In this document: piece by piece, positions 46,454 to 58,223 of the stretch
How the letters are laid out: each line of letters starts with the position of its first letter
Numbering within the stretch: the first letter of the stretch is position 1
Source of the DNA: Spinacia oleracea
Lineage: Eukaryota > Streptophyta > Magnoliopsida > Caryophyllales > Amaranthaceae
Length of the DNA stretch: 64,000 nucleotides
Direction: 5' to 3'
Assembly (NCBI RefSeq): GCF_020520425.1
Contig: NC_079487.1
Span: 133,818,385 to 133,882,384 of the forward strand
Notes under the pieces: model-generated
What the model was told of the DNA's origin: nothing
What the model saw: the letters and a program-made list of their open reading frames with translations, nothing else
The model's database searches: none
Position numbers and translations under genes: made by a program

Positions 46454-49400
46454 TCAGAGCCTGTAGCGGTTTCTTGCAAAGAAGGGGTGCCTGAGGGCTT
46501 CTCTAGCTTTCATTCTTTGGGTCGGGTCATAATGAAGTAGCCTTTGCAGGAGGTCTATGAGATCTCCAGCAGAATGATCCACATGTTGCATCACTAAGTT
46601 CTGAAAAACAAGTCCAAACTCCCACTTTAGATATCTTTTATCCTACATTTTTATTTTATTCTTACAAAGGCAGGGGAAGAAAGAACATAAGAATTGAATA
46701 CATACCTGAAGACGAGGCAGTTTCAGAACAGCTTTGATGCTTTCCCTGGAAGTAGCACCTTCGGGCCAGTTCAACCTTCCTCTTCGAATGTACTTCTCAG
46801 CATGTCGACTGCTAAACAACACCAAAAGGTCGAAAAAATCAGTGAACGATCTAACAAATGTGTTTGGGTTATTTAAGGAAAAGGGGGGAATAAAAAGAAG
46901 AATGTCCATTTCTAAGTGGCTGTTTCTGTAACATCACTCAGTATCATTATATACCAATGAGGATGTGACTGAGGGACTATGTACGGTAGGTCACAAGTTT
47001 GAATTCCCCCTCCTGCATTTGTAATTTGTACTACCCTTGAGGCTCATTCTCACCAAAATAATAAAAAGCAAACAAAAATTAATGCTAAATTGATTTTCTT
47101 AATTTATCAATTACTTCGTATAATATATTCCCCTTCCTAGAGCATATGAGACATTCCATGTGTATGTCTAACCGTCTAGGAAATGATCCACTCTCGTGAG
47201 GAAATCCTGACACCTTAACATGCTGTATCAAGTGTCTAACAAATATTCATCCACCAGAATTTACGTATTTACTATGTTACCCGGACTCGAATACCCATAT
47301 TGGACACGGGTACGTGTCTAAGTGTTCGACACGGCTATTTCGTGGAAAAAATGCATATTTTTGTCTAAAATGAAGTGTCGAAATGTCCATAATCCATATC
47401 CATGTCTTAGTGTCGAGGACACAGGTATTTGAGGTAACATAGTGTATTTATCAACAATAGATATTTGTTCACAGCAGGAATTATCTAAAAGCTTCCTAAC
47501 ACCCCCACACTGCATCAGTTCTGTACTAGTTTGGAGCCTTTTGGACCCTGTCAGTATATGGCATAAAAATGCAGTTGATGACATAAGTTTCTAAAACGAG
47601 CACATACTCTGCTCTTCTTAGCAAGTTGTCAGGTAAGGGGCCCAAAACCCTCTCCATCATGGCCAAATGCTCCAGATTCTCATGAGTTTGGAACACTGCT
47701 TCCCCCTGCCAAAAAAATTCAACAAAGAAGAAAAGAGCCAGTTCAGCATTTTGGGTTGTGTATACTAAAGCTATCTCAAAACATTGGTAGTAGCATGGCA
47801 TACCGAGCAAAGTTCTGCCAAGATACAGCCAATACTCCATAAATCACATGGGTAACTCCATCCAAGCCCTTCATAGGAGAGAACAAGGCAAAGAAATAAG
47901 GGAAAAAACAAAGTTAATTTCCATAATACTGGCAATTTCTTAACATGCTTACAAGTTACAACAGAACAATTAACTGATAATTAACATACCAAGAATGACC
48001 TCAGGAGCTCGATAATGTCTAGTAGACACAATGTAATTATGCACTTGGGTACCATGAGCGGTGCTGCCAAAATCAATAACCTTTATTGCACAAGACTTTG
48101 GCAGCCTCTTTCCCTCTCTTAGAGTACCCTGAAAGGAAAAGAAGAATCAAGACACACTTATCAGTCACCATCTTCGGGTGCGGTGGGGGGGGGGGGGGGG
48201 GATTGAAATAGAAAGCTAAACGAGGAGAACTCTGATAAAACTTATATGTAGCAAAAACCAAATAAGAATAATACCTTATTATCTGGTATTTTTACATATT
48301 CTGAAGAAATAAAAAGTATATTTTCTGGCTTCAAATCAGTGTGGACAAGGCGCAAATCGTGCATGACTGCAAGAAGAAACAACATGAAACATAAGGTACA
48401 GTAGTGATCCACTCGCTTAGGGACTACAACTTCAGCTGAACAAGTTAAAACAGAACTACATAATAGAAGGCAGACTTGGTGAAGTGAAAAGATTGATCAT
48501 CGTGTACAGAGGTAAGAAGTAGAAAGAGAGTTCATGCATTCATCAAAATCCTACGTATTTATAATGATAATTGTTTTAATTGTAAAAAAAATAAAAAATA
48601 AAATAAAAAGAAGGATTAAAGACAAAAACCACGGACATGCTACACATTCCAAGAGTTGTCTCCCGATCTCGCGAACTAGGTCAACTGGAAAGGATCGATA
48701 ATTGTTTTTCCGAAGAAAATCAAATAAGCTTGGTCCAAGCATCTCAAATACCTGTTGAGCCAATCATATCCATCCAGATGTCTTAATCCCCATTAAACAT
48801 TAAGCTGGGGAAATCATAATATCATTGACAATTGTATACTTACAATACATATATGGTTACGATAGTCAAACCAGTTTCGTATTTGAACACAACTGCATAG
48901 ATGAATTCATTTAACCCATTATCAACAAGTTCATCTCAAATACGCTAAACCTGACAACACAGAAACAAAATTGGAAAAGAACAAAATGGAGCAATAAATA
49001 AAAAAGGTGAGTACCCATTTCCATTTTTGTTGTGTCTCCCAAGCTGCTCGAGCACGTCTACTTCTATCATTGCAGCATCACGATATTTCTTGATACTTCG
49101 GATAATCTTTATGGCAACCATCTCTCTCAACTCTCTATCCCAGCATTCTAGGACCTGGCCGAAGGTACCTGGACAATAAAATAAATAGAGATGAGTTACA
49201 GGTAAAGAGAAAAGCATCATCAGTTAACTGCCTTGAGCCCTTGACAGTTATTATAGAACTAACCTTCTCCAATCTTCCGGAGAATCTTATCTGCACATAC
49301 AGGAAAAACCATGATAGTTAGCATGCATAAGATTCTTTTAGAGAAATGTAACAGAAAGCCAACCAATTAGGATGAATTGTAGTTGTAATGAAAGCTTCTA

Positions 49401-50878
49401 ACACAGACATAATTTCAATTGACTAACAATAACCGAATAGCATTCATAAAATTAGAAGGCAGTGTGCTGAGAACAAAAGTAGTTGGAGGTTTTAAATCTT
49501 AATGAAGGGAAAGAAGTCAAGCACAATATGATTTTGAAAAGGCAAAGTTTAAAAACAGAAGCAAAAACGCAAAATAAGATTTGGGTATAGACGACTCTAA
49601 ATTTTCTGCTGCAAAATAAATTGAAAAAAGAGTGGAGGAATATAGTAAATGTAAATTCCACATGATTAAAAGAAAACATGAATGAAAGGTATGCTTGATA
49701 GCAATGCAGTATATTACAGCGTGGTGTTAAATTTTCTCCAAGCTCAAATATGTAATGCCCATCTTTGTCATCATCGCGCCATGGTGGAGAGCCTTTATGA
49801 ACCAATCCCTTCACAAAATGACTAGGATGCTCCAAATGTACCCTTGATGGTCCAAAGCTTGTGATATTGCCAACCTCTTGGCCACTATATAATCCTGACT
49901 GAGCCTACACACCAGTCATCGATTCATTTCTAACTAACAGAAAATCAATCTACTTTCACACTTTGCTAATTTCTTTATCCCTCTCAAACTACACTCTATT
50001 GTACATAGCACAAGAATAAGACCATTTTTTCACTAAGTATCATCAGCAAAACACAAATAAAAAAAATTCGCACTTAAGAGAAGCGGACAACACATAAATC
50101 CAATGCTGCAAATCGATTTTTTAAAAAAAAATTAAAGCATCACATACTCACACTGGCTACTCGATATAATCAACAAGAAATCCATTCACGAAATCACAAG
50201 ACAGGAAGAAGAGGAGCTTAAAGTCTAGCATCTTTGTTTTGAACAGTTTCTGATCTAATTCTTGTACAAATTCTCCAATAAGATGGTTGAAAAAACAAAT
50301 ACACACACCTCATTTTCTCCTATCAAAACAATTGTTTTCCAAACCTAACATAAGAATCACTACCAACTTTTATCGAACACAAATTTATGCAAAATTCACT
50401 CTACAACCCCCTCCCCTAAAGCCTTAGCAAAGGAAAAATGCAACTACTCAATCAACACTAAAAGTTCATGATGATAAGAAAACAGACTAAACCCTCAAAA
50501 CTCCCAAAAAAACAAAAAAACACCAAGCCTGAAGATCCCCTAAAAATCCATCAAATAATTCCAATTTTCAGCTGAAACCAACTTCATAACTACAATTAAT
50601 TGCATCAAAATCATCAAATTCAACTCTAAGCCAAGAAACCCTAATTCCAAACACACAGAAACAGCAGCTATCAAGAAGATGATAATACAACACAAATCAC
50701 AAGAAAAAAAAAGTAACAATTAAACTATGAATTGGAAGATAAATCCTAATTAGAGAAGAGAGAGAGGAATCACCTTGGAGGATTGAGGGGTTTCCCAGGT
50801 TGAAATTCTAGGTCTTTTTCTTGGTCGACGATCCATCTGATTATTTGGGATTTCTCGCATATACTCCATTTCCATCAT
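46454..50878 (-). CDS. AFC2: LAMMER-type protein kinase, AFC2-like, 12 exons, 426 aa
   Basis: Exons, in transcription order: 50774-50878, 49718-49904, 49264-49290, 49015-49168, 48844-48892, 48637-48751, 48275-48366, 47990-48128, 47804-47868, 47608-47705, 46706-46808, 46454-46600. The sum is 1281 nt, in frame; all introns are GT-AG. The head contains RRPRKRPRI, a nuclear signal. Kinase landmarks: GEGTFGQV (105-112), Lys127 in VAIKII, catalytic Asp223 in [15 protein letters not shown] (262-266), [13 protein letters not shown], and the LAMMER motif itself, [11 protein letters not shown] (323-333). AFC kinases phosphorylate SR splicing factors; Arabidopsis AFC2 also acts in temperature-dependent splicing. 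Length and exon phases match AFC2 (427 aa from memory). Exon 3 is only 27 nt. Two adjacent ATG codons (50878, 50875) precede MEYMREIP; the second gives the MEME start seen in AFC2. Confidence 0.96.
47272..47442. mobile_element. Small hAT-type MITE, 171 bp, in AFC2 intron 10
   Basis: Ends ctatgttacccgg and gaggtaacatag are inverted copies. Flanks cgtattta (47264-47271) and tgtattta (47443-47450) agree at 7 of 8 bases, an 8 bp hAT-type target duplication. The interior has gacacgggtacgtgtc and gtgtcgaggacac, a pattern seen in widespread plant MITEs. Confidence 0.75.
48185..48201 (+). repeat. Homopolymer run of 17 G in AFC2 intron 7
   Basis: Uninterrupted G run about 75 bp from a splice site; the length may be unreliable in an assembly. 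On the transcribed strand it is a C tract. Confidence 0.9.
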
Positions 50879-51689
50879 CCAACAAGAAAATCGCAGAAAA
50901 ATTAGATGAGATCAGTGGTAAGAAGATGTGATTTCATTGCGATTTTGCGAAAATTGAAAACCCTAATTTCGCAACTCGACTGTCTGTATAAATCTGATGT
51001 TCTAAAAGTTCATAGCTGGGGACGCTACCGTCATGTGCGGCGGTGCACTGGATTCACTCTGTCTCGCTTCATCTCAACCGTACATTTTCATCAATACGAT
51101 GTTGGGGCAAAGTAGCAAATATGTACCGTTAGATTTGATGATCGGAATAAATATACATCATTATTGTTCTTTTTATTATTCCACTCAATCTCTAAAAATA
51201 ATCCTCTTTATGTTTTTTACTTTTATTTTTTGTTTAAATAAATAAACAAGTCAATCCCTTAAATTTTTGCCTTATTTTATTTGAACTTATATTTTATCGT
51301 ACTAATTTTAACCTTTTGGTTTACGGTCTGATTTGACTTTCGTTTTTCAAATTTCATTTATGGTTTGGTTCTTGACGTTTTGAAATCAAGACAACCTATA
51401 AATCGTACTAAATTGTTTTATACATAAGATATAGTTTCTAAAAAATTTATAGAATTATATCCGGTACACAAAGGTCCAATAATATATAAAGAGTTAGTAA
51501 CTTATGTTGTTCATTTTGCAAATAAATAGATTTTATCAAGCATGTTATAAAAGCTATTTTAAAAATAAATTTAAAAAAATGAAAAAACGCAAACTAAACC
51601 GCATCAAACTTTTTTAATGCAGATCAGTTTGGTCCGATTCGGTACACATTGATGTTTGGGTTGGTTTTGTAAAATGACAAATCATAATA
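50879..51689. other. AFC2 promoter region and spacer
   Basis: The first ~150 bases include the AFC2 5' UTR. The rest is AT-rich; nothing else was recognised. Confidence 0.5.
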
Positions 51690-51999
51690 CTCCTTCCGTC
51701 CCGGAATACTCGACCCGGTTTGACCGGTACAGAGTTTAAGGAACTTGAATTGACTTATTTAATTTAATTTGTAGTAGTTGATAGTGGGGTATTATTTTAA
51801 TGTAGTTAGTGGGAGGTGGGTTAAAAGGTGGGGTTGGGGGGAGAGTAGGGGTTGAATTTTTAATTATTTTTTGTATGGAGCAGCGGGTAGGTGGGTTAAT
51901 AGGGGTGGAGTGAGAAATAATATAATATTGTTAGAATATTTCCATTTTTAGAAACAGGTCAAGTATTAAGGGACGGCCAGTATTCCGAGACGGAGGGAG
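51690..51999. mobile_element. Stowaway MITE
   Basis: Left arm ctccttccgtcccggaatac, right arm agtattccgagacggaggga, TA on both sides (51688-51689, 52000-52001). The inner parts cgacccgg/ caggtcaagtatt show partial pairing. Confidence 0.85.
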
Positions 52000-52147
52000 T
52001 ATTATGGTTAGGTTTTGGTTCCATCCCAAACAACATCAAGTCGGACCGTGTTCACCCCTAATTTTGTCTGATGTGAACTAATTAATCTCGTTTATCTGGA
52101 GTTATGTTCTCTGCACGTATGATATATGGGGAAAATCTTACGAAGTA

Positions 52148-52397
52148 CTACCTCTGTTTCTAAATAATTGCACCATTTTGATTTTTTACACTATTTATTT
52201 ATCTTACATTGACCATATTTTTTACAAATAAAAAATTACCAAGTAAAATGTTATATTGTTTGTCTAAATGTATATATTTTAAATATATCATATTTTTATT
52301 ATTTTTAATAAAATACATAATTATAAGTATTGATGGTCAAATTTATGCGTCGCAAACGTAAAAGTCAAATGGTACAATTGTTTTGAAACGAATGAAG
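52148..52397. mobile_element. Diverged Stowaway-like MITE
   Basis: Left arm ctacctctgtttctaaataa and ttgcaccattttg; right arm aaatggtacaattgttttga and aacgaatgaag; TA at both ends. It shares the ttgcaccat core with the copy at 37496-37755. Confidence 0.65.
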
Positions 52398-53649
52398 TAC
52401 TTGTTATGAAAACAACTCAATGTACGTGTTAAATTATTTGAAAACACATATTTTGACTTCAATATATTTTTTCTAAACAAATCAGGTGAAAGTCGGGTTA
52501 TTGATTTGGACTATTGCTCAAACTGGATTCATATTGAAGTAATTTGGTTCTAATTCTTTCGGTCAAACGCTCACTAAGCAAGATTCAATCAAATCCAATC
52601 CAATCCAAGCCACACTAAGTGATATCTAAGTTCTTGTTTGGATCCATTCCAATTTGAACCGATATTTTAATTTTTAGAATGAGTAAACAATAAATAATAC
52701 GGATTTTTCATGAAATATCCCTCAATTTTCACGAAATTCACCAAATGCCCCTTGTTTCAGAAATTCACCAAATGCCCCTCACCTTTAACATAATACCCAA
52801 ACTACCCTTACTAATGACGCGTTGTTAGTCCTCCGTTAGCCTACTTTCTAATTCACCAAATGCCTCTGTGTTGTAAATTATTTCACCAAATACCCCTAAA
52901 TTAAAACATAATTCACCAAATGTCCAAATCTAAAAATTACCATTTTAAAGCACAACAGCTAGTTTTTGGGATTGATAAATAGTCGTTGCTTATTGTTTTA
53001 GTATAAATAACTATGTTCTGAGTGTTTGTTGTTGTTACCAACTTGTTTTGTTGTAGTTTCATCACAAAGTACCAAACAAAAAATTTGCTAGTCTGAAATC
53101 TGAAACATTTTGACAGTTGCTAATTTTGCAATAGCAAAACCTTGAGCCCTTAATCTTCCTATATACACTTGAAACATTATTGTGTAAATTAAAGGTCTTA
53201 CAATCTCTTTATTAGAAGACGGAATTCTCTGGGTGATCCGCCATTTCAGTCGAATATTATAGTCCTACTATTTCATTATTATCTCTATCATTTAACTGAT
53301 TACTTCAAGCTTACCATAAATAGTAGTATTGGTAAGGTCCTTAAGCCTTAAATTCATACTCGCTTAATCTGTTATAATCAGGGTTTTAAAAACTCGAGTA
53401 GGCTAACTTTCTTCAATTAAGTGGTGTAATCAACAAAATTACAAAGGTGATATTTGATACTTCAGAACACACTGAACTAAACAACCATAAATTTCATTAC
53501 TAGCATATCAATGTCAAAATACATAGAAATTAGAAACTAGTCAACTACTACTATATGCAAAATGGACAATAGCATTTACTAGTACATCAATTTCCATCTT
53601 GCTATTAAGATAGTTTATTAGTACTACGAATTAACCTAAGCAAATCTGT

Positions 53650-53905
53650 TTAAACACCAGTAGAACCAAACCCACCAGCACCCCTCACAGTAGAGTCCAA
53701 ATCTTCAACCTCGAAAACATCTGGAGTTATGATCTTCTCAATGATCAACTGTGCAATACAATCACCTATTTTCACCTAGAAATCAACATTAGAGTAATTA
53801 AACAGAATCACACCAACTGGTCCTCTGTAATCTGCATCTATCACTCCTGCTCCCACATCAATGGAGTGATTCCATGCCAGTCCTGATCTTGGTGTTGCAG
53901 ATATT
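53650..53905 (-). pseudogene. dUTPase (deoxyuridine triphosphatase) C-terminal fragment inside the Pack-type element
   Basis: The minus-strand frame reads [34 protein letters not shown], a single in-frame TAG, then [35 protein letters not shown] and GSTGV with a TAA at 53652-53650. These are conserved dUTPase motifs 2 to 5, including the PRSGLA uridine-side motif, the DAGVID-like block (here [11 protein letters not shown]) and the Gly-rich C-terminal arm [10 protein letters not shown]. The N-terminal half and motif 1 are absent; upstream similarity stops near 53905. dUTPase keeps uracil out of DNA by hydrolysing dUTP. The stop and the missing half make it non-functional as an enzyme. The high remaining identity shows recent capture. 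Confidence 0.85.
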
Positions 53906-54221
53906 ACAGAATTCAATCGAGTTTCAGCAAAATTGACATCAATCAATCAATCATAATACCTTCAATCAATCATAATACTGAACGAAATTGAATTTCAGCG
54001 AAATCGAGTTTCAGCAAAATCGAGTTTGTGTACAATAATCGATTAAATTGGGATGGATTGATCTTTGAACAAGCAAATGTTAAAAGAAATTTACTTCAAT
54101 CAATCATAATACCTTTCTCGGCGGTGGATCTTTCTCGGCCGGATATTTCTCGGCGAATCTTTCTCGGCGGCAGCGTAGGCCTTCTTCTCCTCCCTTCTTC
54201 TTCTTCTTCTTCTTCTTCTTC

Positions 54222-54464
54222 TCAGCCGGATCTTTCTCGACGGCAGCGGCGGCAGCCTTCTTCTCCTCCCTTCTTTTTCTTCTCAGCCGGATCTTTCTCG
54301 ACGGCAGCTCTTTCTCGGCGACGGCGGAGGCCTTCTTCTCCTCCCTTCTTCTTCTTCTTCTTCTTCTTCTTCTCAGTCGGATCTTTCTCGGCGGCGGCGG
54401 TGGTCTTCTTCTCCTCCGCGGGCTTCTTCTTTTCGGTGAGCTTTTTCTCAGCCTTTGGTGCCAT
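54222..54464 (-). pseudogene. Histone H2B N-terminal tail fragment with lysine-repeat expansion, 80-codon open frame
   Basis: The minus-strand frame starts MAPKAEKKLTEKKKPAEEKK, the standard plant H2B tail opening. It continues through repeats of a module (EKDPTEKKKK...GGEEG) and ends at a TGA at 54224-54222 after about 80 codons. The module gagaaagatccg(a/g)ctgagaag, (aag)n, ggaggagaagaaggc occurs three times between ~54160 and 54410, with different AAG counts and frame. No histone fold follows. The ATG lies only ~110 bp inside the right terminal repeat. It could give a short, very basic peptide or head a transcript running on into the dUTPase piece. Confidence 0.72.
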
Positions 54465-54721
54465 AGTTGCTGATGAGAGAGAAAGTGAGAGAGTTTTGGA
54501 AGGAGTTTGTTCCGTTAAAAGTAGAAGAGAGACTTAAGGGCAATGTGTGATGGAATAAGGGCAAACTAGTAAAGTTATGCTAACGGAGACTTAACGTCCG
54601 TTAAGTGTAAGGGTACTCTGGGTATTAAGTCGTTTGTGAGGAGCATTTGGTGAATTTCTGAAAGTCGAGGGGCATTTGGTGAATTTCGTGAAAATTGCGG
54701 GGTATTTCATGAAAAATCCGT

Positions 54722-55399
54722 AAATAATTTCAAATGAGTTTTTTGGGAAAAGCTAGATATTTTAATTGGGTTAAACCTAAAAAGATATAAACATGTTTAT
54801 AAAATTTCTGTTTTGTTTAGTTATATTGGATCTGAACTCCTACAGACCAATACATACATCTTTTGGTAGTTCAGGATATCCAACTTCCTCATTCTCTCTT
54901 TGTATCTTAACATGTGCAGTTCATCCATTATATATATAAATCAGAGCGTCCACGTACGATTGTCCACGTCACAAAATCATTATTAATATATTTTAAGTTA
55001 ATTAAAAAATATATAATGAGTTCATGATAAGATAACTGATAAGATAACTGATATGTTTAATTGGAAGATAAACTTATAATGATAAGATAAAGATGTGTAT
55101 TTATCATAGTTAAAAGAATAAAAATCTAACAATTATCATATTAAAATAAAAATAAAAAGATAATTTTAAGAAGAATTGATCAACTAGGACCGAACAATGA
55201 AGTACTATGCTTTATATATATAAATAGGTCATGCATAGAAATCAAATAACTGATAATATACATTTAGTCATACGATGTAGATTACAGAAAATCCTTGTCA
55301 TAGTAGAGAATGGTGGCCTTCAAGTCATTTCATGTGTTTACAATGACGATGTCGTCCATGTTGACCAAGAGAGCCAAAATAATATCAAAATATTTCATA
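54722..55399. other. AT-rich spacer between the Pack-type element and a Helitron end
   Basis: Short direct repeats of gataagataactgat type near 55030. No gene was recognised. Confidence 0.5.
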
Positions 55400-55427
55400 C
55401 TAGATTTATGCCCGTGCGATACACGGG
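55400..55427 (-). mobile_element. Helitron 3' terminus (outer)
   Basis: On the minus strand: hairpin CCCGTGTATCGCACGGG, seven bases, then CTAG followed by a host T. A GC-rich hairpin about ten bases before CTRR and an A/T insertion site are the marks of a Helitron 3' end. Confidence 0.65.
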
Positions 55428-57183
55428 TTACTTTAATTTAATTTATTTTTTTGTTTTGTTTATTATTGCCGTCAAATGTTAATTAAATATATTTAAATAT
55501 TTAAGAAAGATTAAAATGAATTAAGGATGAATATTACTCTCCCTCAAAAGAAAAAAGGATAAATTTAATATTGATAACATAAACGAATAACATTGAAAAT
55601 TTATTCTGCTTTATTCTAGTTAGATTGTTAAGGTGATTTCAGATCTCAGGTTGAAAAGATAACCTCCAACCTGCCATCAATTGCTAATTATTCGGTAGAA
55701 CTAAAAATCTTGTGGAGATTCAACTGAATGAATTAGATTATGTTTTGACTTCTACTCCGAATATAGGGAACCTAATTTTGTTCTTTTTATGTTGTACAAA
55801 ATATGACAAATTGCTAAAAGTCTGAAAGTATTTGACAACTTACTTAAGTTTACTTATTGTAGTGGACGATTATGTTCATGCAAATTTACCCGATATATCC
55901 TTGTATTGAGTGTTCCAGGTAAAAACGTACTATGGCATAAACATTAATCTTCTGAAAAAGTTCAAAGATTATATGATAGGAATGAATAAAATTATTAGTA
56001 CTAAATTTTAAACTTGTTAAAAAAACATAACTGGATGCGCATCAAATATCACCTCCCGCCTTTGAGTGTCTCTAGCCACAACTAACAATCAACGAACAAA
56101 TGAACAATAATCATTAGTTATGGATAAATTAACAATATTAACTCAATTTACTTTGAACAAAACAAATTCATTCAACAAAACATGAAATATAAAGATTGGT
56201 TTATTATATAGATCACTAGTTTTGAAGCCCGTGCATCGCACGGGTTTCGTATTATTTTATTTTATTAATTACTTTTTACTTATATTTTTAGGTGGCATTT
56301 TGTGTAATGCACATATTTCGTTTTAATTATTTGTATTAATCATGTTGAGAAAGTTATTAAATAGATATATTGGTTAACTATTGCATATACTAATTAGGAG
56401 TACCCGTAATATATTTTGAGTTGGATAATTTGTCACAAAATAAAACCTTGATGAATGGAGTCATGGAGAGTGATAAATGCACATAATTTGTCTAAAAACA
56501 GTGAACGAAATGTTTAGTACTAAATCTGATAACTTGTTAAAATGAAAATCAGAAAATCATACCTTGATCAATCTTTAACAAAGTACCTTGATATCCTATA
56601 AAAAGTAGGAAAAATATATTAAGGGTGTGTCCTATTCCCTTTCATTTTCACTTATTTCCTTAACTTATCAAAACTTATTTTAGTTATAAATTATACTCAC
56701 TTCAACCTTTATTTTTCCTAAACTTATGTTATATGAACATTCTGAACTTATTTTTTCTGAAATAAGTGAAAATATAAGGTGAACATAACATAACCTAAGT
56801 ATTGAAATTGAACAAAATATAATTCGGCTTAATTTAAACTAAACAAACCCATTGAACAAAACACAAATGGTAAGAATAAATCAATTAAATTGAACAAAAC
56901 TTCAAAATGAATTTGAAAAATGTTGGTTTTATTAACGGGTGGGGTGGGGGATAGGTTTCTGTTTGGCAGTAAGGTAGAATTCAGAAATCTATATATGTTT
57001 TTTTATATTATAAAAAGAGGTTTAAAACTTAAGAACTCTAATGATTTAAAATACAAATTTTAGCTTAAAATATTTATATAAAGAGGTTTATTATCTTAAG
57101 AAATCTAATTATTTAACATACAAAATCTAGCTTAAAATAAATTAAACTACAACAGTCTTATATAAATATTAATTCTCTATAAG

Positions 57184-57766
57184 CAAGGTTGTCAGGATCG
57201 GGATCCTACTTTGGATCGATGAAAGGGGGTAGGATCGGATCGGTAGAATCGGATCGTAGGATCGTAAGATCCTACTAAATAGTAAAAATAATGGTTATAT
57301 TATTAAAATGAAATGTACAATCATGTATTCATGTAATCTTAATACTTAAATGTCATTTTTTGCTCACATAAGATTAATACTTGTGTAGATTCAAGAGCAA
57401 TTAATAAGATATGCGCAAGGTTGCTGAAATTATATTAATTTATGTAATTTTAAGTGAATAAGATACTTTTTTTTATAACTAATTTATTAATAGAAAAGTA
57501 TGATATTTCTAATGATATGTGATTATGAACTATTTAGTAATAAAAAAAATTGTTATCTTAAAATATTGTACGTTGGATCGGATCGTTGGATCGGATCGTA
57601 GAATCGTAGGATCGTATTAAGATCCTACCACTCCAAATTTTTATCGAGATGGAATCGTAAGATACTACACACATTAAGATCCTACCTAAGATCCGGATCG
57701 GTGGCGTGTTTTTGGATCGTAGAATCGTAGGATCGTAAGATCCGAATCGGGAGTTTAACAACCATG
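57184..57766. mobile_element. GATC-rich hAT-type MITE, 583 bp, with 8 bp target duplication
   Basis: A perfect 8 bp duplication tctataag at 57176-57183 and 57767-57774 flanks ends CAAGGTTGT and ACAACCATG. Both outer thirds consist of ggatcg/gtaggatcgtaagatcct units in inverted arrangement, so single strands would fold into long hairpins. The centre is AT-rich. There is no transposase. Confidence 0.88.
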
Positions 57767-58223
57767 TCTATAAGTATCAACTACGGATTATTAAGGCGAA
57801 AATAAATTTTTGTTTTAATTCTATCTTATAACCATATATAACTAACAATTTGATATTTTACTATCTCTTAATTTAAAATGAATTTTGTCGCTCTTTAAAG
57901 ATCCACAATTTGACAATAGGTGAATTCCCAACCCCAACTTTTTCTTTTAGAAGAAAAACATTGAATTTAATTATATTTATAGATTAGATAACTTGCCGCA
58001 CCCAAATTTCTATCTTTTATCATTAATTCATTACCAATTGTTTTTAATTGGAGTTTGAGCATGCCACTACACTTTTTATACTTTTTCTATTTGCATCTAT
58101 GTATAATATGGTTCTCTAATCTTGTTTTTTTCTTTTAAATTAAGCTTATTTTTGGGGATATAATTGAATCTGATTTTCAATAAAAATCAATCATTTTAAA
58201 TCTACAGTTTTATTGGCTAATTA

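Larger units (their letters stand above)
52699..54721. mobile_element. Pack-type DNA transposon (Mutator-like?) carrying dUTPase and histone H2B pieces, 2023 bp
   Basis: The ends ACGGATTTTTCATGAAATA and TATTTCATGAAAAATCCGT are inverted copies. The inverted similarity extends about 150 bp, with aattttcacgaaattcacca, a repeated ttcaccaaatgcccct phrase, and ctccgttagc against gctaacggag at the inner limit. A perfect 7 bp duplication aaataat lies at 52692-52698 and 54722-54728. The subterminal phrase ttcaccaaatg occurs several times, as in many MULEs. No transposase was recognised. Inside, on the minus strand, are an H2B N-terminal tail (54222-54464) and a dUTPase C-terminal part (53650-53905) followed by what may be its 3' UTR. 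Long TIRs and host gene pieces are the definition of a Pack-MULE; the 7 bp rather than 9 bp duplication leaves the superfamily slightly open. Confidence 0.85.

Noticed and set aside
54028-54537. 169-codon plus-strand open frame rich in Ser and Phe
   Set aside because: It is the reverse of the lysine-repeat H2B relic inside the Pack-type element; composition follows the repeats and no domain is visible.
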